Of a stretch of 33,326 nucleotides of DNA, positions 24,884 to 31,957 are shown in pieces. Position 1 is the first letter of the stretch. Each line of letters begins with the position of its first letter. The notes under the pieces were generated by a model, which saw only the letters and a list, made by a program, of their open reading frames with translations, was not told the origin of the DNA and did not search any database. The DNA lies in assembly GCA_003160215.1 (NCBI GenBank), contig PLQW01000114.1, forward strand, positions 1-33,326, read 5' to 3'. The position numbers and the translations under genes were made by a program. This DNA is from Acidobacteriaceae bacterium. Its GTDB lineage: Bacteria > Acidobacteriota > Terriglobia > Terriglobales > Acidobacteriaceae.

Positions 24884-25281
24884 TGAGTTGTTTTGACTGC
24901 TCACTGCCCAAGATCTCAGAAGGCTGGCACTCCGGAGGGTTCAAGACTGCGGTTTGTGGGGGTCGTGCTGTCGGCCAGACAATGGCTGCGGTTCGGCAGG
25001 CTGTTCGCTGAGAAATAGTAAAGATTCTGTAAGCCGCCGTGAAATCTTGAAAGGAATCTGCCTGTGGAATTGCTAGCGTTATGACGTCCTTTTAGCAGAA
25101 GTGGAACTCGCGGCGAGCTCTGCAGACGATTTCGAGAGCGATCCTCCAGGCGGGAACCTTGCTTATGGGGGGCTTGGTCAGGACCGATGGAGGTGCTGTA
25201 GTTTGCGACGGTCAAGACCTCACGACTGCGTTGAGCGTTCTTGAATGTTGTAACGAGCCGTCGTCGCCGTGAGGAACACTC
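24884..25281. other. Non-coding region before the minor pilin genes
   Basis: No gene is supported on either strand; the minus-strand frame that crosses it is antisense to the tadE-type gene and lacks a start signal. The promoter of the tadE/F/G cluster should be here, but I could not identify convincing boxes by eye. Confidence 0.4.
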
Positions 25282-25842
25282 TTGGTGGTCGATATGGGAA
25301 GTTACCTGCAGCGTTCTTCTACTGTTCCGGTTGGCGCATGCCAGACCGCACGGCGTCTTCGCCTCGAGGGCAAGAACCGCCGCTGCTGGATTTCGGCTAC
25401 AGCCGGAAATGCCATCACCGAATTCGCCCTGATCCTTCCCCTGTTCCTTCTCATGATGTGTGCCATCACTGATATGTCCCGTCTGTTCTATGTGGAAACC
25501 ACCCTTCAGAATGCTGTGCGGCAAGGTGGGCGATACGCCAGCACCGGGAACCATCAACCCGATCCGCTGCATCCCGGCCAGAACCTCTCACGTGTGAACT
25601 CAATTATTCTCGTTGCCCAGCAAGCAGCAATGGGTCTGAATGTCTCCAATATTCAAATCTCCAGCTTGGCTGGCGGGGCAGGAAGCGCGGGCGGTCCGGG
25701 AGATACGGTGACTCTCTCCCTAACCAGCAACGTGAAACTGCTCACGCCGATCATTGCACACTTTTTTACCAATGGTACCTATACGTTTTCCGTCAGCGTC
25801 AGTTTCAAGAATGAACCTTTTCCGCCTAGCTCAACCAGCTAA
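25282..25842 (+). CDS. tadE: TadE-family minor pilin (pseudopilin)
   Basis: This 186-residue protein may start at the GTG at 25282 or the ATG at 25294; the leader is long (about 43 residues) for this family, so the true start is uncertain. The TadE signature is AGNAITEFALILPLFLLMMC followed by AITDMSRLFYVETTLQNAVR and QGGRYAS: prepilin peptidase cleavage near the Gly, then Glu and a hydrophobic helix. The rest is a beta-rich periplasmic domain with VTLSLTSNVKLLTPIIAHFF. It is the first of three minor pilin genes spaced 14-18 bp apart, thought to prime or tip the Flp filament. Confidence 0.88.
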   Translation: MVVDMGSYLQRSSTVPVGACQTARRLRLEGKNRRCWISATAGNAITEFALILPLFLLMMCAITDMSRLFYVETTLQNAVRQGGRYASTGNHQPDPLHPGQNLSRVNSIILVAQQAAMGLNVSNIQISSLAGGAGSAGGPGDTVTLSLTSNVKLLTPIIAHFFTNGTYTFSVSVSFKNEPFPPSSTS

Positions 25843-25860
25843 ACGAGGAGGGAGACCGAG

Positions 25861-26388
25861 ATGTCGGTACTTGTCCCCAAGAAGACAGAATGCGGAGAGA
25901 AAAGGTCCGGCCAATCTGGCCAGGCGTTAATCGAGTACGCCATATCGGCGATCGTGATGGCCACGTTGGTATTTGGTGTGATCGACTTTAGCCGTGCCAT
26001 TTACGAACAGCAGGTAATAACAATTCTGACCGGGCAAGGCGCGGACTTGGCGTTGCGTGGCGCCGCTTTGTCGGATGCCGCCACCGCGGTGATCAACGCG
26101 TCGTCCAACCTGAACCTGGGCAGCAACGGTTGCGTAATCGTCACCGCAGCATTTAACAACGCCACTACAGTCAAGATTACGGCCCAAGCGTCACGGGGTG
26201 GAATTTCAGCCAACAGCCGGGTTGGGACGGTTGGTAGCACGGCCTCCCTGCCGTCTGGCGCCATTCCTTCGACCAACCAGACGGTTTACGTTATGGAGAT
26301 TTTTTACGCCTACCAGCCCATCACCCCAGTTGGGAAGCTCTTGAAGACCGCGTTGCCGGTGCAGTTGTATGACGCAGCCTACTATTGA
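25861..26388 (+). CDS. TadE/TadF-like minor pilin
   Basis: This 175-residue protein has an ATG behind AGGAGGGAG. After a short basic leader, [20 protein letters not shown] gives the prepilin cleavage site, Glu-Tyr pair and hydrophobic helix, followed by [20 protein letters not shown], the TadE-type continuation. The periplasmic part is Ser/Thr/Asn-rich and ends [19 protein letters not shown]. It is the second member of the tadE/F/G set. I cannot decide between TadE and TadF by eye. Processing by TadV is expected. Confidence 0.85.
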   Translation: MSVLVPKKTECGEKRSGQSGQALIEYAISAIVMATLVFGVIDFSRAIYEQQVITILTGQGADLALRGAALSDAATAVINASSNLNLGSNGCVIVTAAFNNATTVKITAQASRGGISANSRVGTVGSTASLPSGAIPSTNQTVYVMEIFYAYQPITPVGKLLKTALPVQLYDAAYY

Positions 26389-26402
26389 CGTGGAGTGAAA
26401 AA

Positions 26403-27713
26403 ATGAAACCATCCAGTCGCAAGCGAGACCGAAAGTACGAGCGAGGCCAGATCCTTATTCTGCTTGCGTTTGTGATGATCGGCCTAATGTTGTGTTCGGC
26501 CCTGGCCATTGATGTGGGGTTTGCCTATGTCACAAAAGCGCGGCTGGCCAAGGCGGTGGATGCCGCTTGCCTTACAGGCATGACGACCCTCGCGCTGGGT
26601 CAAGCAACGGCCCAGACGGTTGCCACGAATACCTTCAGCGCAAACTATCCCGTTACTGGCCTGGATGCCAATGCCCCAACGGTGAACGTGACTTTCTCCC
26701 AAAGTTCCGGTCAGCAAGTGGTGGGTGTAAGTGCCACCGCAACCATCCGGACAATCTTCATGGGATTGTTGCCGGGCTACCGGACCTTGAACGTCAGCGC
26801 CAGCGCTCAGGCGCTCCGCGGTTATCTGGCGATGACGGTCGTGTTGGACCGTTCCGGTTCGATGGCTGGCAACGGCGGTCAGGCGGCACTCCAATCCGCA
26901 GCCCCTACTTTCGTCAATTACTTCAACAACCTTACCGACCAAGTCGCCATGGTCAGCTTCGCCTCAAACGCGACTGTCAACTTCGCCATCGCACACCATT
27001 TCCTGGATGCGGGCACGGGCATTCCCGACCTGATTGCCGGGCTGACCTTTGCCGGTGCTACGTTCGGACCCGGAGGTCTTGCTCTTGCGAAGATCCAGGA
27101 AGATAACGGGGTCCCCACGCAGGGAGGGACTCTTGTCAAGGTGGTGGTGTATTTCACGGACGGTTTGGTGAACACCATCCAGACGACCCTGTCCTGCAAT
27201 GGAACGCCTACCCTTTACAATATTGGAGGCTACGACATTAACAATGACCCCAATGTTGGCTTTTTTGTTCCCGCGACCGGAGTTCAAACCTACCGCTACG
27301 ACGGCAGCAGTAGGTGGTACACGTGCGATGGTAGCGGCAATTGCAACACTCAAACTTCTACCTCTTGTTTGAGGAATGACGCCGGGTTTACTTCCGCCAT
27401 CGACGGGAGAACAAAGAGCTTCACGCGTGCACACGTGACCGCCGACGCCCAATATCAGGCCCTTCAGACCGCCAGCCTCATGCGCGCCGAGAATCCCGGC
27501 GTATATGTCTACGCCATCGGTTTGGGCTCGTCCCCGAGCACGACGTTCCTGCAGCAAATCGCAAACGATCCAGCCAGCTCTACCTACGACCCTAACCTGC
27601 CGATAGGGATGGCGGTGTTTGCCCCCGATTGCCCCTCTTCGCAATGCACGACCGAGCTGCAGCAAGTATTCCAGACCATCGCCTCCAAGATTCTTCTCCG
27701 GCTAATCCAGTAG
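26403..27713 (+). CDS. tadG: TadG-like pilus protein with von Willebrand factor A domain
   Basis: From the ATG at 26403 (SD GGAGTG) the protein has 436 residues. The N-terminal Tad domain is RGQILILLAFVMIGLMLCSA, then LAIDVGFAYVTKARLAKAVD and DAACLTGMTTLA. A von Willebrand A domain starts near residue 145 with VVLDRSGSMAG: the metal-site motif DxSxS is intact (Asp149). VVVYFTDG supplies the second acidic site near residue 250. Several cysteines (CNGTP, YTCDGSGNC, TSTSC) lie in an insert and may form disulfides. Such proteins are thought to be adhesive pilus tips. It ends the minor pilin cluster. Confidence 0.88.
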   Translation: MKPSSRKRDRKYERGQILILLAFVMIGLMLCSALAIDVGFAYVTKARLAKAVDAACLTGMTTLALGQATAQTVATNTFSANYPVTGLDANAPTVNVTFSQSSGQQVVGVSATATIRTIFMGLLPGYRTLNVSASAQALRGYLAMTVVLDRSGSMAGNGGQAALQSAAPTFVNYFNNLTDQVAMVSFASNATVNFAIAHHFLDAGTGIPDLIAGLTFAGATFGPGGLALAKIQEDNGVPTQGGTLVKVVVYFTDGLVNTIQTTLSCNGTPTLYNIGGYDINNDPNVGFFVPATGVQTYRYDGSSRWYTCDGSGNCNTQTSTSCLRNDAGFTSAIDGRTKSFTRAHVTADAQYQALQTASLMRAENPGVYVYAIGLGSSPSTTFLQQIANDPASSTYDPNLPIGMAVFAPDCPSSQCTTELQQVFQTIASKILLRLIQ

Positions 27714-28254
27714 GCACTGAGATGTGCAGCCCGCTCCTCTACTATTCCTAAGTGAAACAGTCCAATTCTCTCGCGAGCAGTCCTGTAAACCTCGGTTGCA
27801 ATCGAGTGTGTCTTGCTGTGACTGGAGGCCCCTAAAACTAAAACGAAGATCATCCCACCAACACCTCGGTTGGTATGCCAGCCAGGTCACAACAGTTTAT
27901 ATATAGCCCATAGGTGGTATCCGGCGTTTCCCGTCTTAGAGGGGTCGCCGTTAGCCAGTAAGTGCTCTACCAAACTGGCGGGACATGTCGTACATTAAAT
28001 CTGCATTAAAACTAGTCGAGCTTGGCTAACCCACTGGATCATCGTGGTATTGCCGGGCGTTAAAAGATATTCAGTTCGCTTCCGATCAGTCATGAAGGCT
28101 TCAGATAAACCCTGTTCCGGAATTCACTTCTGGTCTCCCCGGCGGCATCGTGGAACCCAAGTGATCCAGGAGCGATGGATTATTTGCGGGTTCGATTGTG
28201 TCGCCGTAAATTTTCATCTGCCGCCCTGCGCCTCTGCCATTGGGAGGGAGACGT
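27714..28254. other. Non-coding region after tadG
   Basis: I see no gene in these 541 bp. GCCAGT and ACTGGC (about 27954-27979) form a 6-bp inverted repeat with a 14-nt loop, without a T-tract. The final stretch carries the ribosome binding site of the next gene. Confidence 0.4.
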
Positions 28255-28611
28255 ATGGCTGGTGAACGCATCCTCTTCGTTTGCTTCGATCCCGCGTCGC
28301 TCATACCGCGCGAGCGTCTTCTCTTGACCCAGGGCTACGAGGTTTGCACTGTGTTGGGATTGGATGGTCTGATGGCGGCGAAACATATCCAGGATTTCGA
28401 TTTCATTTTGATTGGGGACGAAGGACCGCTGGTGGAGCGGGAAAGCTCCGTTCTCTGGCTGAAGGAGGAGTCTCCTCTGGTCCCAATCATCATGCTATGC
28501 CGCGTTCTCGAACAGGTAGCTGGAGTCGATTATCGGGTCTCAACGGCCAACCCGAACACCTGGTTCGACGCTGTAGTGGATCGTATTCGACACGGTCGAA
28601 AATTGGCCTGA
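28255..28611 (+). CDS. Degenerate response-regulator receiver-like protein
   Basis: I use the ATG at 28255 (118 aa) because GGGAGGGAG lies just upstream; an in-frame start at 28240 lacks one. The protein is about the size of one receiver domain and follows its pattern: ERILFVCFDPASLIPRERLL, YEVCTVLGLDGLMAAKHIQD, DFDFILIGDEGPL and PLVPIIMLCRVLEQ. At the phospho-acceptor place the usual Asp appears as Gly followed by Asp (IGDE), and the paired N-terminal acidic residues are reduced. It therefore may act without phosphorylation. It is 540 bp downstream of tadG and stands alone. Confidence 0.65.
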   Translation: MAGERILFVCFDPASLIPRERLLLTQGYEVCTVLGLDGLMAAKHIQDFDFILIGDEGPLVERESSVLWLKEESPLVPIIMLCRVLEQVAGVDYRVSTANPNTWFDAVVDRIRHGRKLA

Positions 28612-28714
28612 CTCCCTTCGTGTGTTCGCAAGAACTTCAGTTCTACCCAGAGTTGTGCCTCGCCATAACTAAGGACGGCCCGTCTGTAGACTGTGGAAGT
28701 CACGGCGAATGAGA

Positions 28715-28730
28715 GTGAGTGAGTGAGTGA
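28715..28730. repeat. Tandem tetranucleotide GTGA x4
   Basis: Four perfect consecutive GTGA units are visible. They are in non-coding DNA 100 bp after the receiver-like gene and 150 bp before the hairpin cluster. Slippage there could vary its length. Confidence 0.75.
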
Positions 28731-28879
28731 TCCCTGATTACTGAAGTGTCTGGAGTTTCGGAAACGCCGGCGGGGATCTAGAGGACCCTACTCGTTGTTC
28801 ACACGTGACTCTACCTTAGGCCTATATCTCTACGAAAAAAATCATTTCAGAGAGAGGCAGGGATAGACGGGAACGTTAC

Positions 28880-29075
28880 GGGGTGTGACCTCGCTAAGGT
28901 TGAAGCACCCCTCCACCGAAAGTCAGGAAACTGTGCCTTTTTGGGGCGAGTCAAGGAAAGTGGAATAGGAATCTGGGCGAACGTCTGCCCAGGCCACTGG
29001 ATTCAGGCCTCGGGGCCGGAATGCCGGTAACTCCGAAAGGGCGACGCCCAAGCTCAGCGCTTACGGTGTCTGCCC
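28880..29075 (+). ncRNA. Candidate structured RNA: consecutive GC-rich hairpins
   Basis: Local stems follow one another: GGGGTG/CACCCC (28880-28885/28906-28911) enclosing ACCT/AGGT; CTGGGC/GCCCAG (28973-28978/28987-28992); GGCC/GGCC with loop TCGG (29006-29017); CCGG/CCGG (29016-29027); CCGAAAGG (29033-29040), a GAAA-type loop; and GGGC/GCCC with a 3-nt loop (29039-29049). Strings such as GGCCACTGG and GAAAGGGCGACGCC faintly recall cobalamin and cyclic-di-GMP riboswitches, but key conserved blocks do not match and no coding gene follows on the plus strand. It may be an unclassified RNA or coincidental GC-rich sequence; the strand is uncertain. Confidence 0.25.
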
Positions 29076-29098
29076 CTACAAACCTAAACCGCACGCAA

Positions 29099-29263
29099 TC
29101 AGCGAATTCCCTCCACCACCAATTCCGTCGAAAGCGCGCGACTGTATAACGTAGGCGTAACTGTTTCCGTCACGTGAGATGGTGACAGCCATGCCTCCCG
29201 TGACCGCCGCCACGAACTGCGATCTGCGGTTGCGTATATTGGCGTGAGTATTGGGCTTTTCAT
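29099..29263 (-). CDS. Possible small protein (54 aa) behind a strong ribosome binding site
   Basis: The ATG at 29263 is preceded by AAAGGGGGAACC, an unusually good Shine-Dalgarno. The peptide MKSPILTPIYATADRSSWRR is basic, with no clear domain. The neighbouring frame is also open across this stretch and reads a protein-like QFVAAVTGGMAVTISRDGNS, so an old frameshift is possible. Evidence that it is a gene is limited to the ribosome binding site. Confidence 0.3.
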   Translation of the reverse strand: MKSPILTPIYATADRSSWRRSREAWLSPSHVTETVTPTLYSRALSTELVVEGIR

Positions 29264-29337
29264 GGTTCCCCCTTTCCTTTGCCCACAGGGATTGTCGGAA
29301 GGATGAAGCACACACATCCGGGCCGAGTTCGGACAAC

Positions 29338-29515
29338 ATCTGCGGGCTTCTGTGCCTCTCGAACACCCTGATTATGTTGATTTTCTGTAAGTTGCATGAG
29401 GATTGTGGAATACCCGCCAAAACCCACGTCCTAAACTCACCCGCAAAAAGAAGCGTAAGCCCGCAGATTCCTCTGGGAGCCAAGATTCGACCTGAGAGCC
29501 TCCCACCTGCGGGCT
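29338..29515. repeat. Palindromic repeat set (ATCTGCGGGCTT), REP-like
   Basis: ATCTGCGGGCTT at 29338-29349 is repeated in perfect inverse at 29457-29468 (AAGCCCGCAGAT). The core CTGCGGGCT returns at 29507-29515, forming a 58-nt hairpin with 29458-29466 (AGCCCGCAG, 9 bp) and an inner GGGAG/CTCCC stem. The arrangement of one direct, one inverted and one direct copy resembles a REP/BIME-type element. No coding role is seen. Confidence 0.6.
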
Positions 29516-29599
29516 GTCGTTTCCCGCCACTGTGTTGTACCTACGAGTAACTCCAAGCACATGCGCTTTACCGCTTTACTGCTACCCTGATAGGGTCGA

Positions 29600-30027
29600 G
29601 GACTGGCGCTGGGCATAGGCTAGCAGCAGCAAGCCGACAAGCGTTGTGGAGCTGTAAGTCGCGAAATATACAGCGATGCCGGCCATCACCACTGCCATGA
29701 CTTTCGCCAGCTTCGCTATGTCATCATCTTTCATGGACGGCTTGAACACCGACCGAAAGAAATTCTTGGCGAATAAAGCGGCGCGGCGCTCAGTATCAGG
29801 ATGGCCGCAGGGAACCATGACTGTCAGCGCGCCCGCTCCGCCAACCACACCCAGAAACCACGGAGGGAAGGTCTGGCGCACCATGGTCGACAGCGCAAGA
29901 TCGCCATTCTTGAGCCCCGGCAGGACCAGGATCGCCGTGTAACTAATAAAAAGAGAAGCGGCAACGTAATGATGTACAGCGGCATAATCGCGGCGTTGCG
30001 GCGCGGCGCAGCGAAGCACCATCTCAA
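29600..30027 (-). pseudogene. Sodium:solute symporter (SSS family) fragment, frameshifted
   Basis: Two frames together give an internal piece of an SSS transporter. One frame reads APRRNAAIMPLYIITLPLLF (about 30010-29950). After a shift the other reads LVLPGLKNGDLALSTMVRQT, FPPWFLGVVGGAGALTVMVP, LFAKNFFRSVFKPSMKDDDI and VYFATYSSTTLVGLLLLAYA. Similarity stops near 29605, and the start, C-terminus and several helices are absent. It lies on the opposite strand next to tRNA-Leu, so it is chromosomal debris beside an integration site. Confidence 0.75.
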
Positions 30028-30090
30028 ATACAGACTCCGGTTGCAAAGGCGGGACTGCTAAACTAAGCTGTATCACAGCCTTCCGATTAG

Positions 30091-30180
30091 GCCGGGATGG
30101 CGGAACTGGCAGACGCAGCGGACTCAAAATCCGCCGAGGCTTATCACCTCGTGGGGGTTCGACCCCCCCTCCCGGCACCA
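30091..30180 (+). tRNA. tRNA-Leu (anticodon CAA), CCA encoded
   Basis: The cloverleaf can be drawn by hand. The acceptor GCCGGGA pairs with TCCCGGC, followed by discriminator A and CCA. The anticodon stem GCGGA/TCCGC encloses loop CTCAAAA, giving anticodon CAA. A long variable arm (CGAGGCTTATCACCTCGT) marks a class II tRNA, and the T-arm is GGGGG-TTCGACC-CCCCC. Length, variable arm and anticodon all indicate leucine. Its 3' end is 23 bp from an integrase gene and is the probable attachment site. Confidence 0.97.
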
Positions 30181-30203
30181 TCGTTCAACCCATTCACACA
30201 CAG

Positions 30204-31379
30204 CTAGTTGACCTTCGAAACAGTTCGAGCGGGAGAGATGGCTAAATCAGGTTCTATGGAGGTGGCCCTGCCCAAACTCTGACCATCCTGCTCTTCTGGC
30301 GATTTCTGATCTCCGGCCGCATCAGCATTATCCCGCAACTGGCCGGCTTCGAGTTTTGCCATCGCATCGCGAATGTCGGACTGCGAGACGATTGCGTAAC
30401 GCTCGAACACGCTCCGCGTTTTCCAGCCGCCGATTTTCATAATGACGCCTTCGGCGACTCCAGCACGGCGAAGGTTCCGCGCTGCCGTCCTCCGCAGGTC
30501 GTGAAAGAGCAGGATCGGTACGTTTGCCGCTTCGCAAGCGCTTGCCCATGAGCCACGGAAATCGTGCACCGGTTTGCCGTCCTCCCGAGTAAACACATAG
30601 TCGTCTGGGGCCTTGTCATGGACGCATCGAGTCAGTAGGACTTTAACCGGCAGCGTCATGGTCACCTCCCGGCCTTCGTCGTTCTTTGTGGTTCCAGGTT
30701 CGAGTCGGATCGAGCCTGCCGACGGGTTAACCTGGCTGACGCGCAAGGCCAGCACTTCTTCGTGACGCCAGCCATACGTGTACCCCACTTCAAACATTGC
30801 ACGCAACCACAATCCGACCTTCCCGGTGGCAGCTGCCAAGCTATCATGCTGCTTCGATTCGAGGAAACCGGTTCGGATGTTGCACTCACGGAGCATTGCG
30901 ATATACGGCACCCCGGCAACTTTGGGAGGGGTGGATCGACGTGCAAGGTTGAACATGCGTTTCAGTGCAGCCAGTTCTCGGTTGATGGTCGCGTTCTCTG
31001 CCCTCTCCTGCTGCCTGAAGTCGATATAGCGAGCTACGAGGTCACTGGTCACCTCGACGGCCCTCAGAACGCCAAAGAACGGACTCAAATGCAATGCCCA
31101 GCGCGCCTCTAGATCGCCGATTGATTTCCGTCCGTTGATGCGGTATTCGCGAATCAGATCGTCCGCAAGTTCGGAAACGCGCACCTTCTCAAGTTTGGGA
31201 CCGACATACGTACCGGTGGAGATGGTCGCTAAGCGCGCCCGCAGTAGTTTCTCGGCCTCTTTTACTTTGGTTGTGTGGGCGCTTTCCCTGATTGGCTTGC
31301 CATTGCGGTGATACTTAATCCAAAGGGCAGTACTGCCCTTCATGCGCAGGATACTTCCCGTTCCGCGTGGCCTTTTCAT
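30204..31379 (-). CDS. int: Tyrosine recombinase (phage-type integrase)
   Basis: This 391-residue protein has an N-terminal arm-binding region (about 1-60), a core-binding SAM-like domain (65-160: VRVSELADDLIREYRINGRK ... NATINRELAALKRMFNLAR) and the catalytic domain. Catalytic residues I can place are Arg205 (GWRHEEVLAL), Lys232 (GTTKNDEGREV), His293 and Arg296 (FHDLRRTAARNL), Trp319 in place of the second His (GGWKTR) and Tyr328 (SVFERYAIV). The C-terminal 50 residues are acidic and disordered-looking. Its ATG overlaps the stop of the 51-aa gene. It should integrate the element into the tRNA-Leu 3' end. Confidence 0.95.
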   Translation of the reverse strand: MKRPRGTGSILRMKGSTALWIKYHRNGKPIRESAHTTKVKEAEKLLRARLATISTGTYVGPKLEKVRVSELADDLIREYRINGRKSIGDLEARWALHLSPFFGVLRAVEVTSDLVARYIDFRQQERAENATINRELAALKRMFNLARRSTPPKVAGVPYIAMLRECNIRTGFLESKQHDSLAAATGKVGLWLRAMFEVGYTYGWRHEEVLALRVSQVNPSAGSIRLEPGTTKNDEGREVTMTLPVKVLLTRCVHDKAPDDYVFTREDGKPVHDFRGSWASACEAANVPILLFHDLRRTAARNLRRAGVAEGVIMKIGGWKTRSVFERYAIVSQSDIRDAMAKLEAGQLRDNADAAGDQKSPEEQDGQSLGRATSIEPDLAISPARTVSKVN

Positions 31380-31531
31380 AGTTTCCCTCTTTTCTTGGCC
31401 TTCGCCTGACTTGCCTTGCCGGCCCTACGCGCCCGTTCGATGCGTTGTTCTTTCGTGAGCCGTTGAGCTGTGGCTTTCCCGCCTTTGGCGCCGAGTTTCG
31501 CCAAGTAGCGGCTCAGTTCTTCTTTGTCCAT
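31376..31531 (-). CDS. Small basic KGG-motif protein coupled to the integrase (51 aa)
   Basis: The ATG at 31531 has AAGGAT at 8-nt spacing, and the TGA overlaps the integrase ATG (ATGA), so translation is coupled. The peptide starts MDKEELSRYLAKLGAKGGKA and is very Lys/Arg-rich throughout (TKEQRIERARRAGKASQAKA, then KKRGKL). The GAKGGKA string recalls nucleic-acid-binding KGG-type repeats. It may be a DNA-bending or recombination directionality partner of the integrase. I know of no functional data for such a protein. Confidence 0.75.
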   Translation of the reverse strand: MDKEELSRYLAKLGAKGGKATAQRLTKEQRIERARRAGKASQAKAKKRGKL

Positions 31532-31554
31532 GATGGTTATCCTTTCAAATTCGA

Positions 31555-31596
31555 CTTAGCGGCTTAGCCAAATGAATTATCGACTAAGCCGCTAAG
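31555..31596. repeat. Perfect 13-bp inverted repeat with tandem CTTAG half-sites
   Basis: CTTAGCGGCTTAG (31555-31567) is exactly complementary to CTAAGCCGCTAAG (31584-31596), with a 16-nt spacer. Each arm contains two CTTAG units, giving four half-sites in all. It lies between the excisionase gene and the 51-aa gene, on the transcript of the integration operon. There is no T-tract, so it is more likely a binding site (excisionase or regulator arms) or an mRNA structure than an intrinsic terminator. Confidence 0.8.
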
Positions 31597-31623
31597 CTCG
31601 TCAAGGAAAAACCAAGGTTCCGA

Positions 31624-31824
31624 TTAAACGGTCTGCTTGTGCCGTTCCACCCACCCATCTAGATCGCGCACGTCAACAAGCCACGGTGTGTTTTCCCCAT
31701 ATTTGACAATGGGCAGTTGACCATCCTGAACCAGCTTTCGCAGCTTCCACGGGCTCAGAGATACATATTGAGCCGCCTGTTTCAGCCTGAGAAGCCGACG
31801 CGCGCTGGGTTGAAGTTTGGTCAT
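31624..31824 (-). CDS. AlpA/excisionase-like helix-turn-helix protein
   Basis: This 66-residue protein has the winged HTH layout of AlpA/MerR-type excisionases: LLRLKQAAQYVSLSPWKLRK (helix-turn-helix, residues 11-30) and LVQDGQLPIVKYGENTPWLV (wing), then DVRDLDGWVERHK. Such proteins bind DNA near attachment sites and favour excision, or regulate element genes. It lies upstream of the palindromic element and the integrase operon, in the same direction. The assignment by pattern is good. Confidence 0.85.
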   Translation of the reverse strand: MTKLQPSARRLLRLKQAAQYVSLSPWKLRKLVQDGQLPIVKYGENTPWLVDVRDLDGWVERHKQTV

Positions 31825-31957
31825 AGTTTAGGCAGGTCTTGCCGCCAAACCCTTATAAACACTGCTCAGAATATGACGCAGCGGATAACTAATCCGACGC
31901 GGTCCTGCATTGTTGCTCGTGCTTCTCCCTGTCGTTTGCAGGTACGAGATAAACGAA

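Larger units (their letters stand above)
28612..29098. other. Non-coding region with simple repeat and hairpins
   Basis: No gene is supported. It contains four tandem GTGA units (28715-28730) and, from 28880 on, a chain of GC-rich hairpins described separately. Confidence 0.5.

Noticed and set aside
26964-27665. Minus-strand 233-aa frame
   Set aside because: It is antisense to the VWA protein, with no ribosome binding site or recognisable motif.
28940-29075. Cobalamin or cyclic-di-GMP-I riboswitch
   Set aside because: Only short strings resemble the consensus (GGCCACTGG; GAAAGGGCGACGCC). Core conserved blocks are missing and no gene follows on that strand.
29582-30181. Minus-strand 199-aa ORF as one gene
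   Set aside because: Its first 30 residues are the antisense of tRNA-Leu, and the rest is a symporter fragment needing a frameshift.
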